NCBI GenBank assembly: GCA_030685235.1 | Contig: MU839245.1 | Location: 1 to 64,000 of the forward strand | Origin: Copromyces sp. CBS 386.78 | Lineage: Eukaryota > Ascomycota > Sordariomycetes > Sordariales > Sordariaceae | Length of the DNA stretch: 64,000 nt | Reading direction: 5' to 3' | Shown here: piece after piece, positions 35,330-48,556 of the stretch | Layout of the letters: every line of letters starts with the position of its first letter | Numbering within the stretch: position 1 is the stretch's first letter | Translations under genes and position numbers: made by a program | The notes under the pieces: generated by a model | What the model was told of the DNA's origin: nothing | The model's database searches: none | Seen by the model: only the letters and a program-made list of their open reading frames with translations

Positions 35330-36150
35330 CGGGCGTATTCGACCTTATTACTTTTTACCTCCTCTTTAGTATATTTATTGTAATTTTAACCTTTATATAA
35401 TATTTTGAATATTTTATATTATATAGCTCTTTTCGTATTCTTAGTCGATTAATACCTTACCTTTATTCGTTAAAATAATATTAAGTCGTTAGGTATGGGA
35501 TAAGAATGTTACGTCGTATATAATATTTTGCGTTAGTAAGGTAAAATTTACTGTTTAGGATTTCAAAGCTACTTATATCGAATATTAATTATATAACTTT
35601 AGAATTATATATTAATCCTTTAATTTTTAGTAGAATATATATGAAAAGATTGTCTAAATTAATAGCGATTATTACGTTCTAATATATATATCGTTTTTGA
35701 CTTCGCTACGTTTTAATCTTTAATTTATATATTTGTACGTGAATTAAGGTACTATCGATTACGTTTAAATAATTTTTAAAATATAGTACTGACGCCGCGT
35801 CTTTTAGATTGTATATTATATTAAGAGGGGGAAATTTAATAATATAATGATATAATAGAATTATAGCGCTTAGAATTTCGTGAAAGTTATAGTTAATTGT
35901 TTTGGTATTGTAATTAAACCGATAAGAGGTTTTTTGCTAGGTTTTATTGTAGGTATATATATATAGGAAGGTTATAAGTTTTTATTCGAGGGATATTTAT
36001 TTCGTACAATATATAATAGTATATTGTGATATTTAGGTAATTAGTTGGACGAACGGTTAGTATTGTATACGATATAGATTAAATAGTTTGATTTTACGGT
36101 TTGGATAGAGGGTATTACGAATAACTTCTTCGCCTTTATTCTTATCGATA
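35330..36150 (-). pseudogene. RIP-degraded PIF/Harbinger (HARBI1-like, DDE_Tnp_4) transposase
   Basis: One minus-strand frame reads through about 250 codons with only TAA/TAG stops. It follows the family order: a helical segment (FLYIYTYNKT, NYNFHEILSAIILLY), then FKNYLNVIDSTLIHV with the first catalytic Asp (about 35731-35762), matching the family's GAIDGTHI box. RSQKRYIY*N matches R-x-RKG-x-x-x-QN, and GLIYNSKV is where G-S-x-HDS carries the second Asp, here Asn. FYLTNAKYYIRRNILIPY matches YYLADxGYP...L-x-PY. The Asp-to-Asn change and the stops are RIP-type. Terminal inverted repeats and the 3-bp target duplication were not located. Confidence 0.8.
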
Positions 36151-37026
36151 TGAATCGATTTATATACAGTATCGTTGCTTCTTCAACGGCGGATAGTTTA
36201 AATAACGGCGACGACGGCTAGAAGTATAGTTAGGAAGAATGTAAAAATACGTTGTCGAATAGGATTTATAGTAGTATTGTGTTTCGTTAAGTATTAATAG
36301 TTAGAAACGTAATTCGAGGGGGGGTTCCCTTCGCTTATACCTACTTTAATACCCTTTTTAATACCCCTATTAATTAATAAAACGCTCTATTTTTATAGTT
36401 TAACCTGTTAAGATAGAAACTAATAGAATAAACTATTATTATACCGGATTAGGAAATTGATACGACTTTATATAAGTATATATAGGGCGTACATAGGGGG
36501 GGTACGGCTAAGAATTTAGTGTAGGAAGCTAATAGGGGGGTAAAGAGGGGTTATAGGGGGTAAAGGAGGTTTGACGCCGGATTTATCTTACGATTTACAA
36601 TATATTAGCTAACAGGGATAATTTCCCTATACAAAATTCTGTTTTGTTAATCGAACTAAACACGCCTATAGAGGGAGACCCGGGTTTGAGAATAGGGTCC
36701 GGCAAGGGTACTGTAAGTATATTTAAGCGAAAAATTCTAATCGATTTTGGAAGTGTTGAGCAAGGGTCTGAGTAGTTTATAAGGATATTGGGGTCGAATA
36801 GACTACTACTATAATAGTACTTAATACCCTCTTTTTATTATCGATTTTATAGTATAATTTATATTATTTTGCTATTCGGTTATAATAGAAATATTCGTTC
36901 AATAAATTTTTTATTTCTATTATCTATATTAATATAAAAGTCTATTATATTAAGTTTACAATTTGTTACTTCGCTATTCTTCTAATTGCAAAAGTCTATT
37001 ATTTTTACAATTTATTATTTTCCAAT

Positions 37027-37215
37027 AATCGTATATTTAATACGAAAATTTATTATCTCCGTAGTCTATTACTTTCTAATAATTATATATTCAATACGAA
37101 AGTCTATTATTTCCGTAATCTATTACTTTCTAATAATCGTATATTTAATATAAAAGTCTATTATATTTATAGTCTATTACTTTAAAAATTATATATTTAA
37201 TACGAAAGTCTTATA
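37027..37215. repeat. About 54-bp tandem repeat, RIPed
   Basis: Roughly three and a half copies of a unit containing cgtatatttaatacgaaa, gtctattat and tccgtagtctattact. Half-units extend leftward to about 36940. Confidence 0.65.
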
Positions 37216-38649
37216 TTTCGTCCAATCTACTACGTCGCTATTCTTCTAATTGCGGTAGTGTGTTTAGTCCTATTAATATATTGATAATTATTATCTTCCC
37301 GTTTTATCGAAGGCTTATTCGTTAGATATAGTCTTTTAATATTTTTTCTATTACCTTCAATAGTCCTTTTTATTAAAAATTATTTTACCGCTTTTATCCT
37401 TTTCTATCTAATAATTTTATTGACTATTAAATAATTTAACTCTTAGATAATATCCGGTACGATAATATTTAACGTTAAATTCGTAATTAGCTTTAATATT
37501 CTATCTAATTTAATATCTTTTTCCGATCGGTATTGTATTTCCTAAATTAGACTACTAATTTTAACGTACTATATTATTATCCCTCCTTTCGATATTTAAA
37601 TAATATTACTACGAAAATCCTATTTAATTTGATATCTTGTTTAACTTAAAATTCTACTATCCTTATATTTATCCTTTCTTTTAAAATAAAATTAGTACGC
37701 AATCTATTTCCGCCTTCCTACAATTCATTTAAAAAATAATATTAAAAATTAATAGTATATTATTATAGAATATTCTATTTAGTACGAATATTCTATCTAG
37801 TATAATAAATTAATTGGAGCTTTCTAAATATTTTAATTTCGTATATCCTTTTATAATACTTACCTCCTTCTCACTTTTATTTCTTTATTTTATATTTATA
37901 TTTATATCGACTTCTATATAATATTAATAATAGCGGTACAAGCTAATTAATTTTTGTATTCTACGTTTGGAATAGTTATAGAAATTATTAATTAATATTA
38001 ATTTTATTTTATTTACCCTTATATAATTTAACCCCTACCCCTACTTCGTCCTACCTTTTAACTACGTACCCTATACAATTGTAATACCAACGCAATATAA
38101 TAATTGCCAATCTCTACTCTACCCCGCTATATATATTAGTAATTTTATAAAGTTGGTATATTATAATTATTATATAATTACTTTATTCCTCCGTACTATT
38201 ATATTAATATATAGTAAATAACCCGCTATTATAAATATCTCTCTATATAGGGATCTTCTATAATATACTAACCGGGGATAACTTCTTTAATTTAATATAC
38301 TTTAAGGAATAATTATGTATTTAAAGGGAATAATTAATATACGTTTCTATTTAAGAATATATTTCTAACCCTCTATTAAATATTTTTTAATTTTATATCG
38401 GTAATACGAAAATTTCTAATACTATTCGTAAAATATTATTTATTATTCGCCTATTAGGAGTAATCTCCTACTAAATTTATTTAATAGTTAATTATATTAT
38501 TATTTCTATTATTTTTCTATTTCTTTTACTGGCGAACTCTTTTATTTCTTTTATTTACTTCTATATTTTCAATTCCCGTCTACCGCTCCTATCGTCTTCG
38601 CCCGCCCGAATTTTCATTTACTTATTAATTTTAATAACGTCCGTATTAG

Positions 38650-40090
38650 TATATTTTTATATCTATCCTCTTATTTAAATATGAAAAATAATTAATTATT
38701 ATTATTAAATAATAATATTATAATATTTATTTAATATTTTTTTAAATTGTAAGTCCGGCCTAATATTATTTAAATAGATTATTTAATTATATATCCTCTC
38801 TTAATTAAATACGAAAAATAATTAGTTAATATTATTAGATTATATTGTAATAATATTTATTAAACGTCTCTCTTTAAATTATATATTCAATTCGTAATTA
38901 TTTAATTATATATCCTTTTTTAACTAAGTACGAAAAGCAATCGGTTAATATTATTAAATTATATTGTAGCGGTATTTATTAAATATCTCTCTTTAAATTA
39001 CATATTCAATTTATAATTATTTAATTATATATGTTCTCTCAATTTAATATAAAAAGTAGTTAATTAGTATTATTAAATTATATTGTAGCGGTATCGCTTA
39101 TATCTCTAGACTACTTATTAATATAATATCTCCTTTTTTATTTAAGTACAAAAAGCAAGCGGCGCTTACTATTAAATAGTACTACGTCGGCATTAATTAT
39201 ATTTCTAAACTATTTACTTATTTACTTTTCTTTATATCCCCTATTCCTACTTTAATACAAAATATTATCGGTTCTATTATTATAATTAGTATTATAGCGG
39301 TATTACTTACGTTTCAATCGTTTAACCAATTACCTTTCTTTATATCCTTTATTCCCGCCCGAATACGAAATATAATCGGTTCTATTATTATAATTAATAT
39401 TATAACGATATTACCTACGTCTCTAATCGTTTACTTAATTACCTTTCTTTATATCCCTTATGTTAACTTTAATAAGAAATATAGCCGGGTCTATTATTAT
39501 AATTAATATTATAACTATATCGCTTATATTTTTAATCGTTTATTAACTTATATCCTTTATTTTAACCTTAATAGGAAATATAGCCAGGTCTATTATTAGT
39601 TAATATCGTTATAAATATTACTTATATCTTTAATTGCCTATTAGCTTATATCCTTTATTTTAACCCTAATAGGAAATATAGCCGGGGTAACTATTTAAAT
39701 TCTATCCGTATAACGGTAATACTTATTTAAATTTCAGTTACTTACTAATTTACATCCTTAATTCTAACCGTATTAAAAAAATTAATTGGGGTAATTATTC
39801 TATTAATATTGCGGTAGTACTATTTAAATTTCGGTTACTTACTAATATATATCCTAACCCCTACTAATATACGAAATATCTCCGGGTTTATTATATTATA
39901 ATATTACAATACCCGTTAATCGCGTTTCGATCGCTAATTATTTATATCCCCTACTTTAACTTAAACGTAAAATATAATCGGGGTTTATTATTAAGTAATA
40001 TTGGGCGGTATTAAATTATATTGCTAATATATCGTTCGTATATTTCTATTCTTAAGATTTAATACGAAATATTATCGGTTAAATAACTTA
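38650..40090. repeat. Degenerate satellite-like array, period about 95-120 bp
   Basis: About a dozen diverged units share the order tatatccttt-att, aatacgaaatat, cgggtctattatta, aatattataacgg and a cgttta / acttacta spacer. The interval between successive gtctatta motifs is 108, 110 and 99 bp at 39271-39588. Units on the left (38650-39120) are longer and more diverged. RIP has blurred any coding content; no repeat-protein motif (ankyrin, WD40, TPR) is recognisable. Confidence 0.7.
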
Positions 40091-43000
40091 AATTAATTTA
40101 TATTAAATATATATATTTAGTTAAAAATTAGTATTACGCCGGGTAATATAGATAGGAAAATATTTTTAAAAATTAATTTAATATATTTTATTATATAAGG
40201 TTAGTAATATAAATACGAATTATTAATGGAGGTCGATATAGCTAAAGGAGAAGTAGGGGCGGGTATTAGAAATTAAAACGAGGCTCTAGTCGCCGGGCGG
40301 GGTTAAAGGCGATTAGAGCTATATAACGACTAATATATTTAGTAATAAAATTTCGTATATAATTCTACTATTATACTATAAATCTTTTAGTATTAATATA
40401 AAGGTCGACGTAAATTTAAAATTCAAAATAATATTATATATTTGGAAGGGTAAAATATTTGTATATTATTTCGTAATCACTAAATTCGTCGACGTATAAT
40501 TAGAAGTAGAATAAATACGTATAGAAGTAGATAATAAGTAAAGTAAAAAGAAAAAGGGGAAATAAGAAGGTAAAGATAATAGGGAGGGTATTTACTTTTG
40601 TACCCAATTAGAATTTAATAAAAAAGGATAATAAAATACCTATAACAGACTAGGGGATTTAATAATAAATAGGGGGAAGTTAAAGTAAGGAAGGGATTTA
40701 GACGGGATAAGTATTAATAGTTTTAAATTAGAAGCGGAAAGTCCGGTTAGGTAGGCTAGTCGTAAAATTGAAAAAGAAGTAAATTCGCTCTTGCCCCTCT
40801 TTCTACTCTATATCCTATATTATTAAATATATTTTAATCCGCCTATTTATTCTATTTAAACTACTAAATAGTAGGGTAAATATTTAAAATAATATTCTAT
40901 TCTATAAAATTATATTTATAAATCTTTATACCCTATAATAGAATTGCAATAGAACTATATCCTATCCTTATATATCCTAGTATATCCCATTAATTTTAAA
41001 TACGCTACCTAAATACGAAAAGTCATATCTAACCTATTAAGCCGTATAAATATATATAATTAAATTAGAATAATTATTAAACTATAATATTAAACTATTA
41101 TATTATTAAATATACTACAAAATCCACTTTATATTCTTAATATTATATAAAATACATATTATATCGGATATATATTAAATAATCGTCCTTTAATACTATC
41201 TATATAGGCTCTATTGATATTCTTATTAATCTAATAAATTTATAGTAGTCTCCTAATATATAAATTGGGTACCTTAAAATCGGCTCCTTCCTACGTTTAT
41301 CCTTTAAGCGTATAAAATATATAATAATTATAAATATTCGGTAAGTTTATAAAATCCGGTATATAAAAATACTATTAATATACGCAACATTCCTTATTTC
41401 CTATATTTATTACTAATTTCGCGTTTTTCATTTGAAATTTAATAATATTACCTACTTTAATTATTTTTCGACGAATACTTCTCTTTTTATATATAATTAA
41501 ATAAAATTAAATTAAACTAATTATTTAATTTAAATTAATTTATTTACAAATAAAATATAACAAGACTATTTAATAAACTTACTTCCTATATCCAATATAT
41601 AAAATAAATTATAATTATCGATTAAAGCCTTCTTTAACCGCTTAATAAAATCGTCTTTTTAATAAACTCTTATAATATTAATTAAGTTATCCTCTTTCCG
41701 TAGGACGACATTTTAATCGACGCCGCAATAAATAATTAGGTTAACAATAACTAGAATACTATCAAATATTTATATTAAATAGTTCTCTAATCCTACTTCT
41801 ATATTATTTTTATATTATCTGGTACCAATATATAAATCCTATCTCTATATTAAATTTAATACTATATTCTATAGAATTTAGAAGCGGAAATAATTCTATA
41901 GGTTAATTTTAAGAAAATTCTCTACGAAAAGAAATCCTATTATCTACCGGATATTCTCCTTAAAAATTAGAATAATCGTCGTATTATATAAATTAATTGC
42001 TTTTATATTAGCTTTATACTTCCTATTATTTTATTAATAGAATATAGATTTCTAACTTCTACTAATAAATACGAATCCAATATAATTAATAATTACTCCG
42101 GTTTAATTAATATTTTATAAACGGGATTTACTAATATTTACTTTTACTTAATAAAGTGAATACGGCTATTAAAAATCTATATTCGTCGGTAATTTCTCAG
42201 TAGTATAGGCCTTAATAAATATTTAGTAGCCCTTTCTTATTTTCTTATACTTTAAAAGTAAGCTTTTTCTTATAATTGCTTTTCGTCTTTTTTATTACCC
42301 TTATTAGAATTTTATTATTACTATCTTCTAAATCCGACTTAGCGGAGAATATTACTACTAACGATATTTTAGAAGTATTTAATATACTTCTATTTATTCC
42401 CGGTATTCTAGATTATATTTTCGCTCTTAATATTATACCTTTTATTAAACTTAAACTAGAAGTTCGGGCTAAATAGAATATAAACGTAATTAAAAATATA
42501 TTTATATTTATAAATACTATTAGGGGGGCCCCTCCGGATTTAAATTACTATTATATTATATTATACGTAAGATATCGGCTTAAGAGCTAGATTAATATTA
42601 TAGAGAAATGCGGTGCCTATATTCCTATAATAGCCCTACTCTTCGGATTCGTAATATATTCCCCTAATTTACCCTCCTTCTTAATTATAATTTAGGATTA
42701 TATTTTATATATAAATTATATTACCTTCCTACCTTCGAGGATTCTATTATCTAACGTCCTACAATTATACTTTGAATAGGAATTATAATTACTATATATT
42801 ATAATTATTTATTAAACGAATATTTAAATTATGTATATAAGGATATATAAAGTTGTTATAGGTTTTATAGGGTTTAGAAAACTATTCTTTAAAGTAGTCT
42901 AATAGAAATAATTATTACTCGTTCTATATTTTAAAATAAATAAAATAAGATAATCTTTAATATATTTATTTTCGAACTATATATAAAGGAATATTAGTAT

Positions 43001-43366
43001 AGTAATAATAACTTTTATTATTTATTGTATATTTATTAAATTAACGTATTTTTAGATCGACGGGATTTATATCTATCTATTTAAGAAAAAAAAATTCTTA
43101 TATTTAATAGTACCCTTATTAATTGGTTTTATAAATATAAACCCTTTATACTCTATATTAAAGAATAAATTCAAAAAATTCCTAGCCAATCTTTAGTATT
43201 CGGAATAGGCTATATCGGCTGGTTGTAATTAAATAATATTGAAAAATAAGAATAAATTATGTAAATATTCGAATAGTTGTAGATTTTAATATATGTTTAA
43301 TTCTTCGAAACTTTTAATTTATTTATTAGCCGGTAATTCTCTTATATATTTAATATTATTAAAATA

Positions 43367-44193
43367 GAGAAAGTCTAACCGTACGGTCACGAATATCTAT
43401 CCGTACGGTAATCCACTTTTTCCCTCACACATATCCCTAACCCTCGCGCGGCCACAGATGTCACATGTATTCTTTCGAAAATTTCGCCCAGAAATCTGGG
43501 CATTACCATTCTTTTATGCGTGACATCAGACCGCAGTGCCCAGACTAGATACGCACCTATCACGGCTGTCAGCAATTGTCACGGCTATTAGCGATTGGCT
43601 GTCAGCGATTGTCATGGCTGTCACGGCTGTTACGGCTGTCACGGCTGTCACGGCTGTTACGGCTGTCACGGCTGTCACGGCTGTCAGCGACTGTCAGCGA
43701 CTATCACAGCTGTCACAGCTGTCACGGCTGTCACGGCTGTCAGCGATTGTCACGGCTGTCAGCGACTATCACAGCTGTCACAGCTGTCACGGCTGTCACA
43801 GCTGTCAGCGATTGTCACGGCTGTCAGCGATTGTCACGGCTGTAACAGCTATCACGGCTGTCACGGCTGTCACGGCTGTCACGGCTGTCACAGCTGTCAC
43901 GGCTGTCACGGCTGTCACGGCTGTCAGCAATTGTCACGCCTATCAGCGATTGGCTATTAGCGATTGTCACGGCTGTTAGCAATTGTCACGGCTGTCAGCA
44001 ATTGTCATAGCTGTCAGTGACTGTTACGGTCTGATGTCACGCGTGAAAGAATGGTAATGCCCAGATTTCTGGGTGAAATTTTCGAAAGAATACATGTGAC
44101 ATCTGTGGCCGCGCGAGGGTTAGGGATATGTGTGAAGAAAAAAGTGGATCACCGTACGGATAGACATTCGTGACCGTACGGTTAGACTTTCTC
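43367..44193. mobile_element. Non-autonomous DNA element: 167-bp TIRs around a 9-bp minisatellite
   Basis: Terminal inverted repeats 43367-43533 and 44027-44193 (start GAGAAAGTCTAACCGTACGG) differ at only a handful of sites, all transitions. An 8-bp direct duplication TTAAAATA flanks the element at 43359-43366 and 44194-44201. The 493-bp interior is almost entirely a minisatellite of the unit GTCACGGCT with variants (TCAGCGATT, TCACAGCTG). There is no transposase. The 8-bp duplication fits hAT- or Mutator-like elements, and the long TIRs favour Mutator-like. Composition is normal while both flanks are heavily RIPed, so it arrived after, or escaped, RIP. Confidence 0.9.
43534..44026. repeat. 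GTCACGGCT minisatellite core
   Basis: Dozens of 9-bp units in head-to-tail order with point variants. Because the period is a multiple of three it reads as long open frames (repeated Val-Thr-Ala or Cys-His-Gly), which are composition artefacts rather than genes. Confidence 0.9.
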
Positions 44194-44201
44194 TTAAAAT
44201 A

Positions 44202-47200
44202 TTGGAAATAAAAGTAGCCCTTACTTTATATATTAAATAAAAAGTTGGCCCGCTCTAATTTACTAATAAGGTAAAATCGACACGGCTTTTTAGCTTAGTA
44301 TCCTAAGCATTTAGATATCTTTTACTACTATAGTATATCGCTAATAATAATAGTTATAAAAGGATAAATTAAAGTTAGTTTTATATTTTTATAATTAATT
44401 TTTATTTTAAACCCATTATTTAATTCGGTTATATAGAAAAGTATTCTAAAAATATCAATTATATCGGCGTTATATAGATTAAAGGTAACTAGGATAATAT
44501 TCGACTAGCGTTTTCGGATTTATTTAGGAAGAAATTAATAAAAGAGATAAATACTAAGGATAGCCCGGTATATAGTACAATAGAGATTAAATTCGTTAGC
44601 GTATAATTATAATAATAGAGACTATATATTCTTATTTATTTATTTATTTGTAAAATAATTTCGTAAATAAATTCTTAATTTTAATTCGCTTTGTAACAAC
44701 GAAATTACTATATTAAGAAAAAACTTTATTTATTATTTATAGAAAAAGTACTAAACTATAAATTTTACTATTAATACCGTCTATATTTTAAACTAATTAG
44801 GATCGAAATTATAATTAATAATTACATCCCTTATATAACTAATAATCTAGCCTAATCTAATAGATAATAGATTTTTATTAATAATAAAAAATTCAATCCT
44901 ATTGCCTTATAAATATCGTATCCTCCCTACGAAATTTATAAATTATATTATACGTATAAACGTATTTCGCGTAACTATTTTTTATATATAAATAATTAAT
45001 TACCCTATTATTTTATTTCGATGTACTTTAATAGTATAATCGAGCCTATAGTATACTATTTTCCTGAAATATGTATTTTCGCGCCGTATATATTTTTATA
45101 TAAGTATCCTAATTTACTATAGGTAGGGGAATACTAATAGACAAAATTTAATAAGAATATTATACCGCTATTTAAATATTTAAAGAACTTCCTTAAAATT
45201 ATTCGAATAGATTATCCCTACTATAGTACTTACTATAATTTAGTAATACGACTATTAGAACTTATATATTATATTATTCCCTAGTAAATACTTCGGCGGA
45301 ATAGTATTAAATTAAATAGGGTAGTAAAAATATATTTTAAATTAAATATATAAATATTTTCTTTTATATATTTTTTATTAAAGATACGTATTAGATTTAA
45401 TTGTACGAGGCTAATCCTTAGTTTACCGAATAGTAAATTATTATTAAATTTATCGATTAATATATCTTTTAATTTTGAGAACTCTAATAATTCGTTAATA
45501 TATTTAACCGCCTTGAAAATTTCGACTAGCCGAGAATATTATATTTTAAAGATATTACAATTTTAAAATTATAATACAAGTAAGTCTTAGAAAGGTATAA
45601 TTTTGATTAGCTTCTATACGAATAATACTTCAATTGTCGTATTTAGTTACCAATTCTACGAATCCTCTAGTCGTTATATTATTAGGGCGGTAATTAGATA
45701 ATATTACTCTTCGGTTTCGTTTAATTCGTTTTTATACCCTGTATTAAATTTTTTATTATTCTTATTCCTATTATTCTTATTATCCTTATTTTCGTTATTT
45801 CTATTATTATTACCGTCGACTCCTACGAAATTATTAAATTTATATCTATTTATAATATTATTATTATTAGAATATAAAACGGTATTTTCTAATATTAAAT
45901 TAATAATATCGAAGGTTAATTTATTAGCCGGTTCGATTAATTATATTAAATTATTTAAGTTAAATTAGATATTTTATAATTAATTGCTAACCCGTTTAAA
46001 CGGATCTATAAAGCTAATTAAATTTTGTATAAGCGGTTAAACCGGAAGAGGTACCGGGGCCGGGGCTGCGGCGGGGGGTATATATTCTCCGGGGGTTACT
46101 ATTATAAATATTAAAAGGCTATTAAAGTCTATACGACAATTTCGCTAAATAAGATCTAGAGTAATTAAAGTATTATATAAATTAATAAATTCGTTCCTAT
46201 TTCTATTTATAAGGGTAAGGACCGGAATATATAGAAGTAAGTATTTACGTTTCCTATAGTATTAAGGTATATTAGATTTAATTTATATTTTAAAGCGCGG
46301 GCTTACTATTTAGAAATTTTAATACGAAATTATATATTATCGAATATATTATAGTACTTTAATATCGAATTAGTAATAATAAAAGTCGATATTAACCTAG
46401 TAGAATATTATCGAAGCTTAGAAATACGGGCGGTAATAAAAAATAAAATAATAGATAAAAAATAAGATAATAACGGGTTACGCCGTATTAAATAGATTTA
46501 TATTATAATGTATACGATATATTAAAACGCAATTAGTTTTAATAGGTTTTTAACCCTATTTTAATTCGTTATAATATCCTATAACCGATTATACTTATTC
46601 CTTACAATATATATATAAATAATTATATAATTACTAACGCCTACTAATCGTTACCGGTAGCCTATTTAAATTTAAAGTAAATAATTAATAAAAGGGGTAC
46701 TTTAATTTGTTACGCTATTTCCTTTACTCCCCCTCCTACTCCTCCTATATAATCTATAATTAACTTTACGCCTTCCCGTCCCGTTTTAAAATCTTTAATA
46801 TCTTACTTACAATTATATACTCTTATTACCCGCTTTATTAATAATTTAAAATTAGAAAGTTATATTTTATTTACAAAAGATTTATTATTAATTATATAAT
46901 TAAAATAAATTATTCGCCGGGTACCCGCAATTTCTACTCCTATCGTTTTATAAAATGGCGACCCTTTATTACAATATACTTCTACCTTACTGTTCGTAGG
47001 CTTAAATTTATCTACTTCTATATAAGGGTAATAAAAGGTAATTATAACCGTTAAAGTCCTGTCGGGATTGAAGTAAACGTATTATTATAGGTTAATAATT
47101 AATTATTTAAATTAATATTCCTTCGCCTATTTCCTTATTATATTAGATTTTCTATCGTTATAAATACAATTCTCCCGTCGTCCTATTATCCTTTTATTAT

Positions 47201-48556
47201 CCTTATTTTTTTTTAAATATATATTTCTATATTATACTTTCCCTTCCGCTTCCCTAAAAGTAATTCCTATTAATTATCTATTTATAATAGTCGTTGTTCT
47301 ATTAATTTAAATCTATTCTACTTACTTTATATAAAAGTATCTACTTTTACGATTAATTCGTATAGCGCTCCAATCCTAATTTGGCGATAATATCGCTCCT
47401 ACTTCCTAAATATTTATTATTAGCCCGGACGTCTAAACCTAATATTACGTAGTAAAATATTTAATTAATATTTATTCCTAAATTTTATTTATATTAAGCT
47501 TCAGGATTATTTATTAATATTATAGAGGGGGAGCCTAAAGTTCTAATTAACCCTAATTTTTGAAATGCTGGGCGTATTTTTAAAAGTAAGCCGGATATTA
47601 TATACGGAACTATAATTTATAATAAAATAAACCTATTTTATTTTATTTATATTAATATATTATTTAACCTATTAACCCGGTTATTAATTATATTATATTA
47701 ATATATTATATTTTTTTAAAGCCTTCCGGAATAAATTCTCGGTTAATACGTGCCTAATACTCCTATATTAAACTATAAAAATATATGTAAAATAGTTCTA
47801 ATTTATAGTAGGGTAAGCCTACTTAATCCTAATCTAACTAATAATTTATTTAATTTATTAAAAACGTTAGTAAAATAGTTTTTTACTTTATATTAATATA
47901 GTATTATTTTCGTAGGGCTATATAAATAATTAAAGCTAATTTATACTTTCTACCCCTATAGGTATATAACCCCCTATATAGCCGGCAAAGTATTATTAAT
48001 AATTATTTAGGTAATTTAAGTAGGGATATTACTACCCGCCTTTTTAACGTTATAATTAAATAGATAATTATTTGTAATAAAACCCGGGGTATAAATATAC
48101 CTTTAGAAGTATAAGTATAAGGCTTTAAATTATATCGAACGGGACTATATATTATTAAGGGTAAATGATTTTGTATAACCCTTATAAAAACTTTATTCTT
48201 ATATAATAATTTTAAAAGTATCCGGCTAACGAATTATTTTAAAATCCAATTAGTATCTATAATTTTTAAAGGCTTTCGGCTCCTATTTTTAATGGATTAT
48301 CTTAAATATTAAGCTTTATTGGATATTATTAATTATTTACTACGTTTATAATTCCTACTTTTGTATTCGGAATTGGAAATATATTTACGGAAGAAATAGG
48401 ATCGGGTAAAAAGTCTAAATTATATATAAGTCCCGCTACGTATCTATATATTAAATAAGTATTAAAATTTCGTACTAGAAATCGTACCGCTGTACTAAAT
48501 GTAAGTGTATAATATTATTTAATAATAAAGGATTAAATAGGAGTAATTCTAAAGAT
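44202..48556. other. RIP-mutated block, mostly unidentified
   Basis: A minus-strand frame around 45500-45900 can be followed through Asn/Lys-rich sequence (NNNRNNENKDNKNNRNKNNK) with TAA/TAG stops and is probably a degraded coding region. The rest (46.1-48.5 kb) shows nothing I can identify. Confidence 0.5.

Larger units (their letters stand above)
32340..43358. other. 11-kb RIP-mutated AT-rich block
   Basis: Extremely TpA-rich and CpA/TpG-poor sequence without intact genes. Recognisable contents are listed separately: a degraded plus-strand ORF, a Harbinger transposase relic and three tandem-repeat arrays. Segments 36.2-36.8, 37.3-38.6 and 40.1-43.3 kb show nothing I can identify. A hairpin with arms agctctagtcgcc / ggcgattagagct lies near 40280-40320. 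Confidence 0.8.

Noticed and set aside
38650..40090. CRISPR-like array
   Set aside because: Units are diverged throughout, with no conserved repeat/unique spacer pattern, in a eukaryotic genome.
42276..42476. 66-codon hydrophobic frame
   Set aside because: Same RIP composition artefact; nothing around it supports a gene.
43536..43979. Long open frames with repeated Val-Thr-Ala or Cys-His-Gly
   Set aside because: They are the product of a 9-bp minisatellite, open in several frames at once, inside a transposable element.
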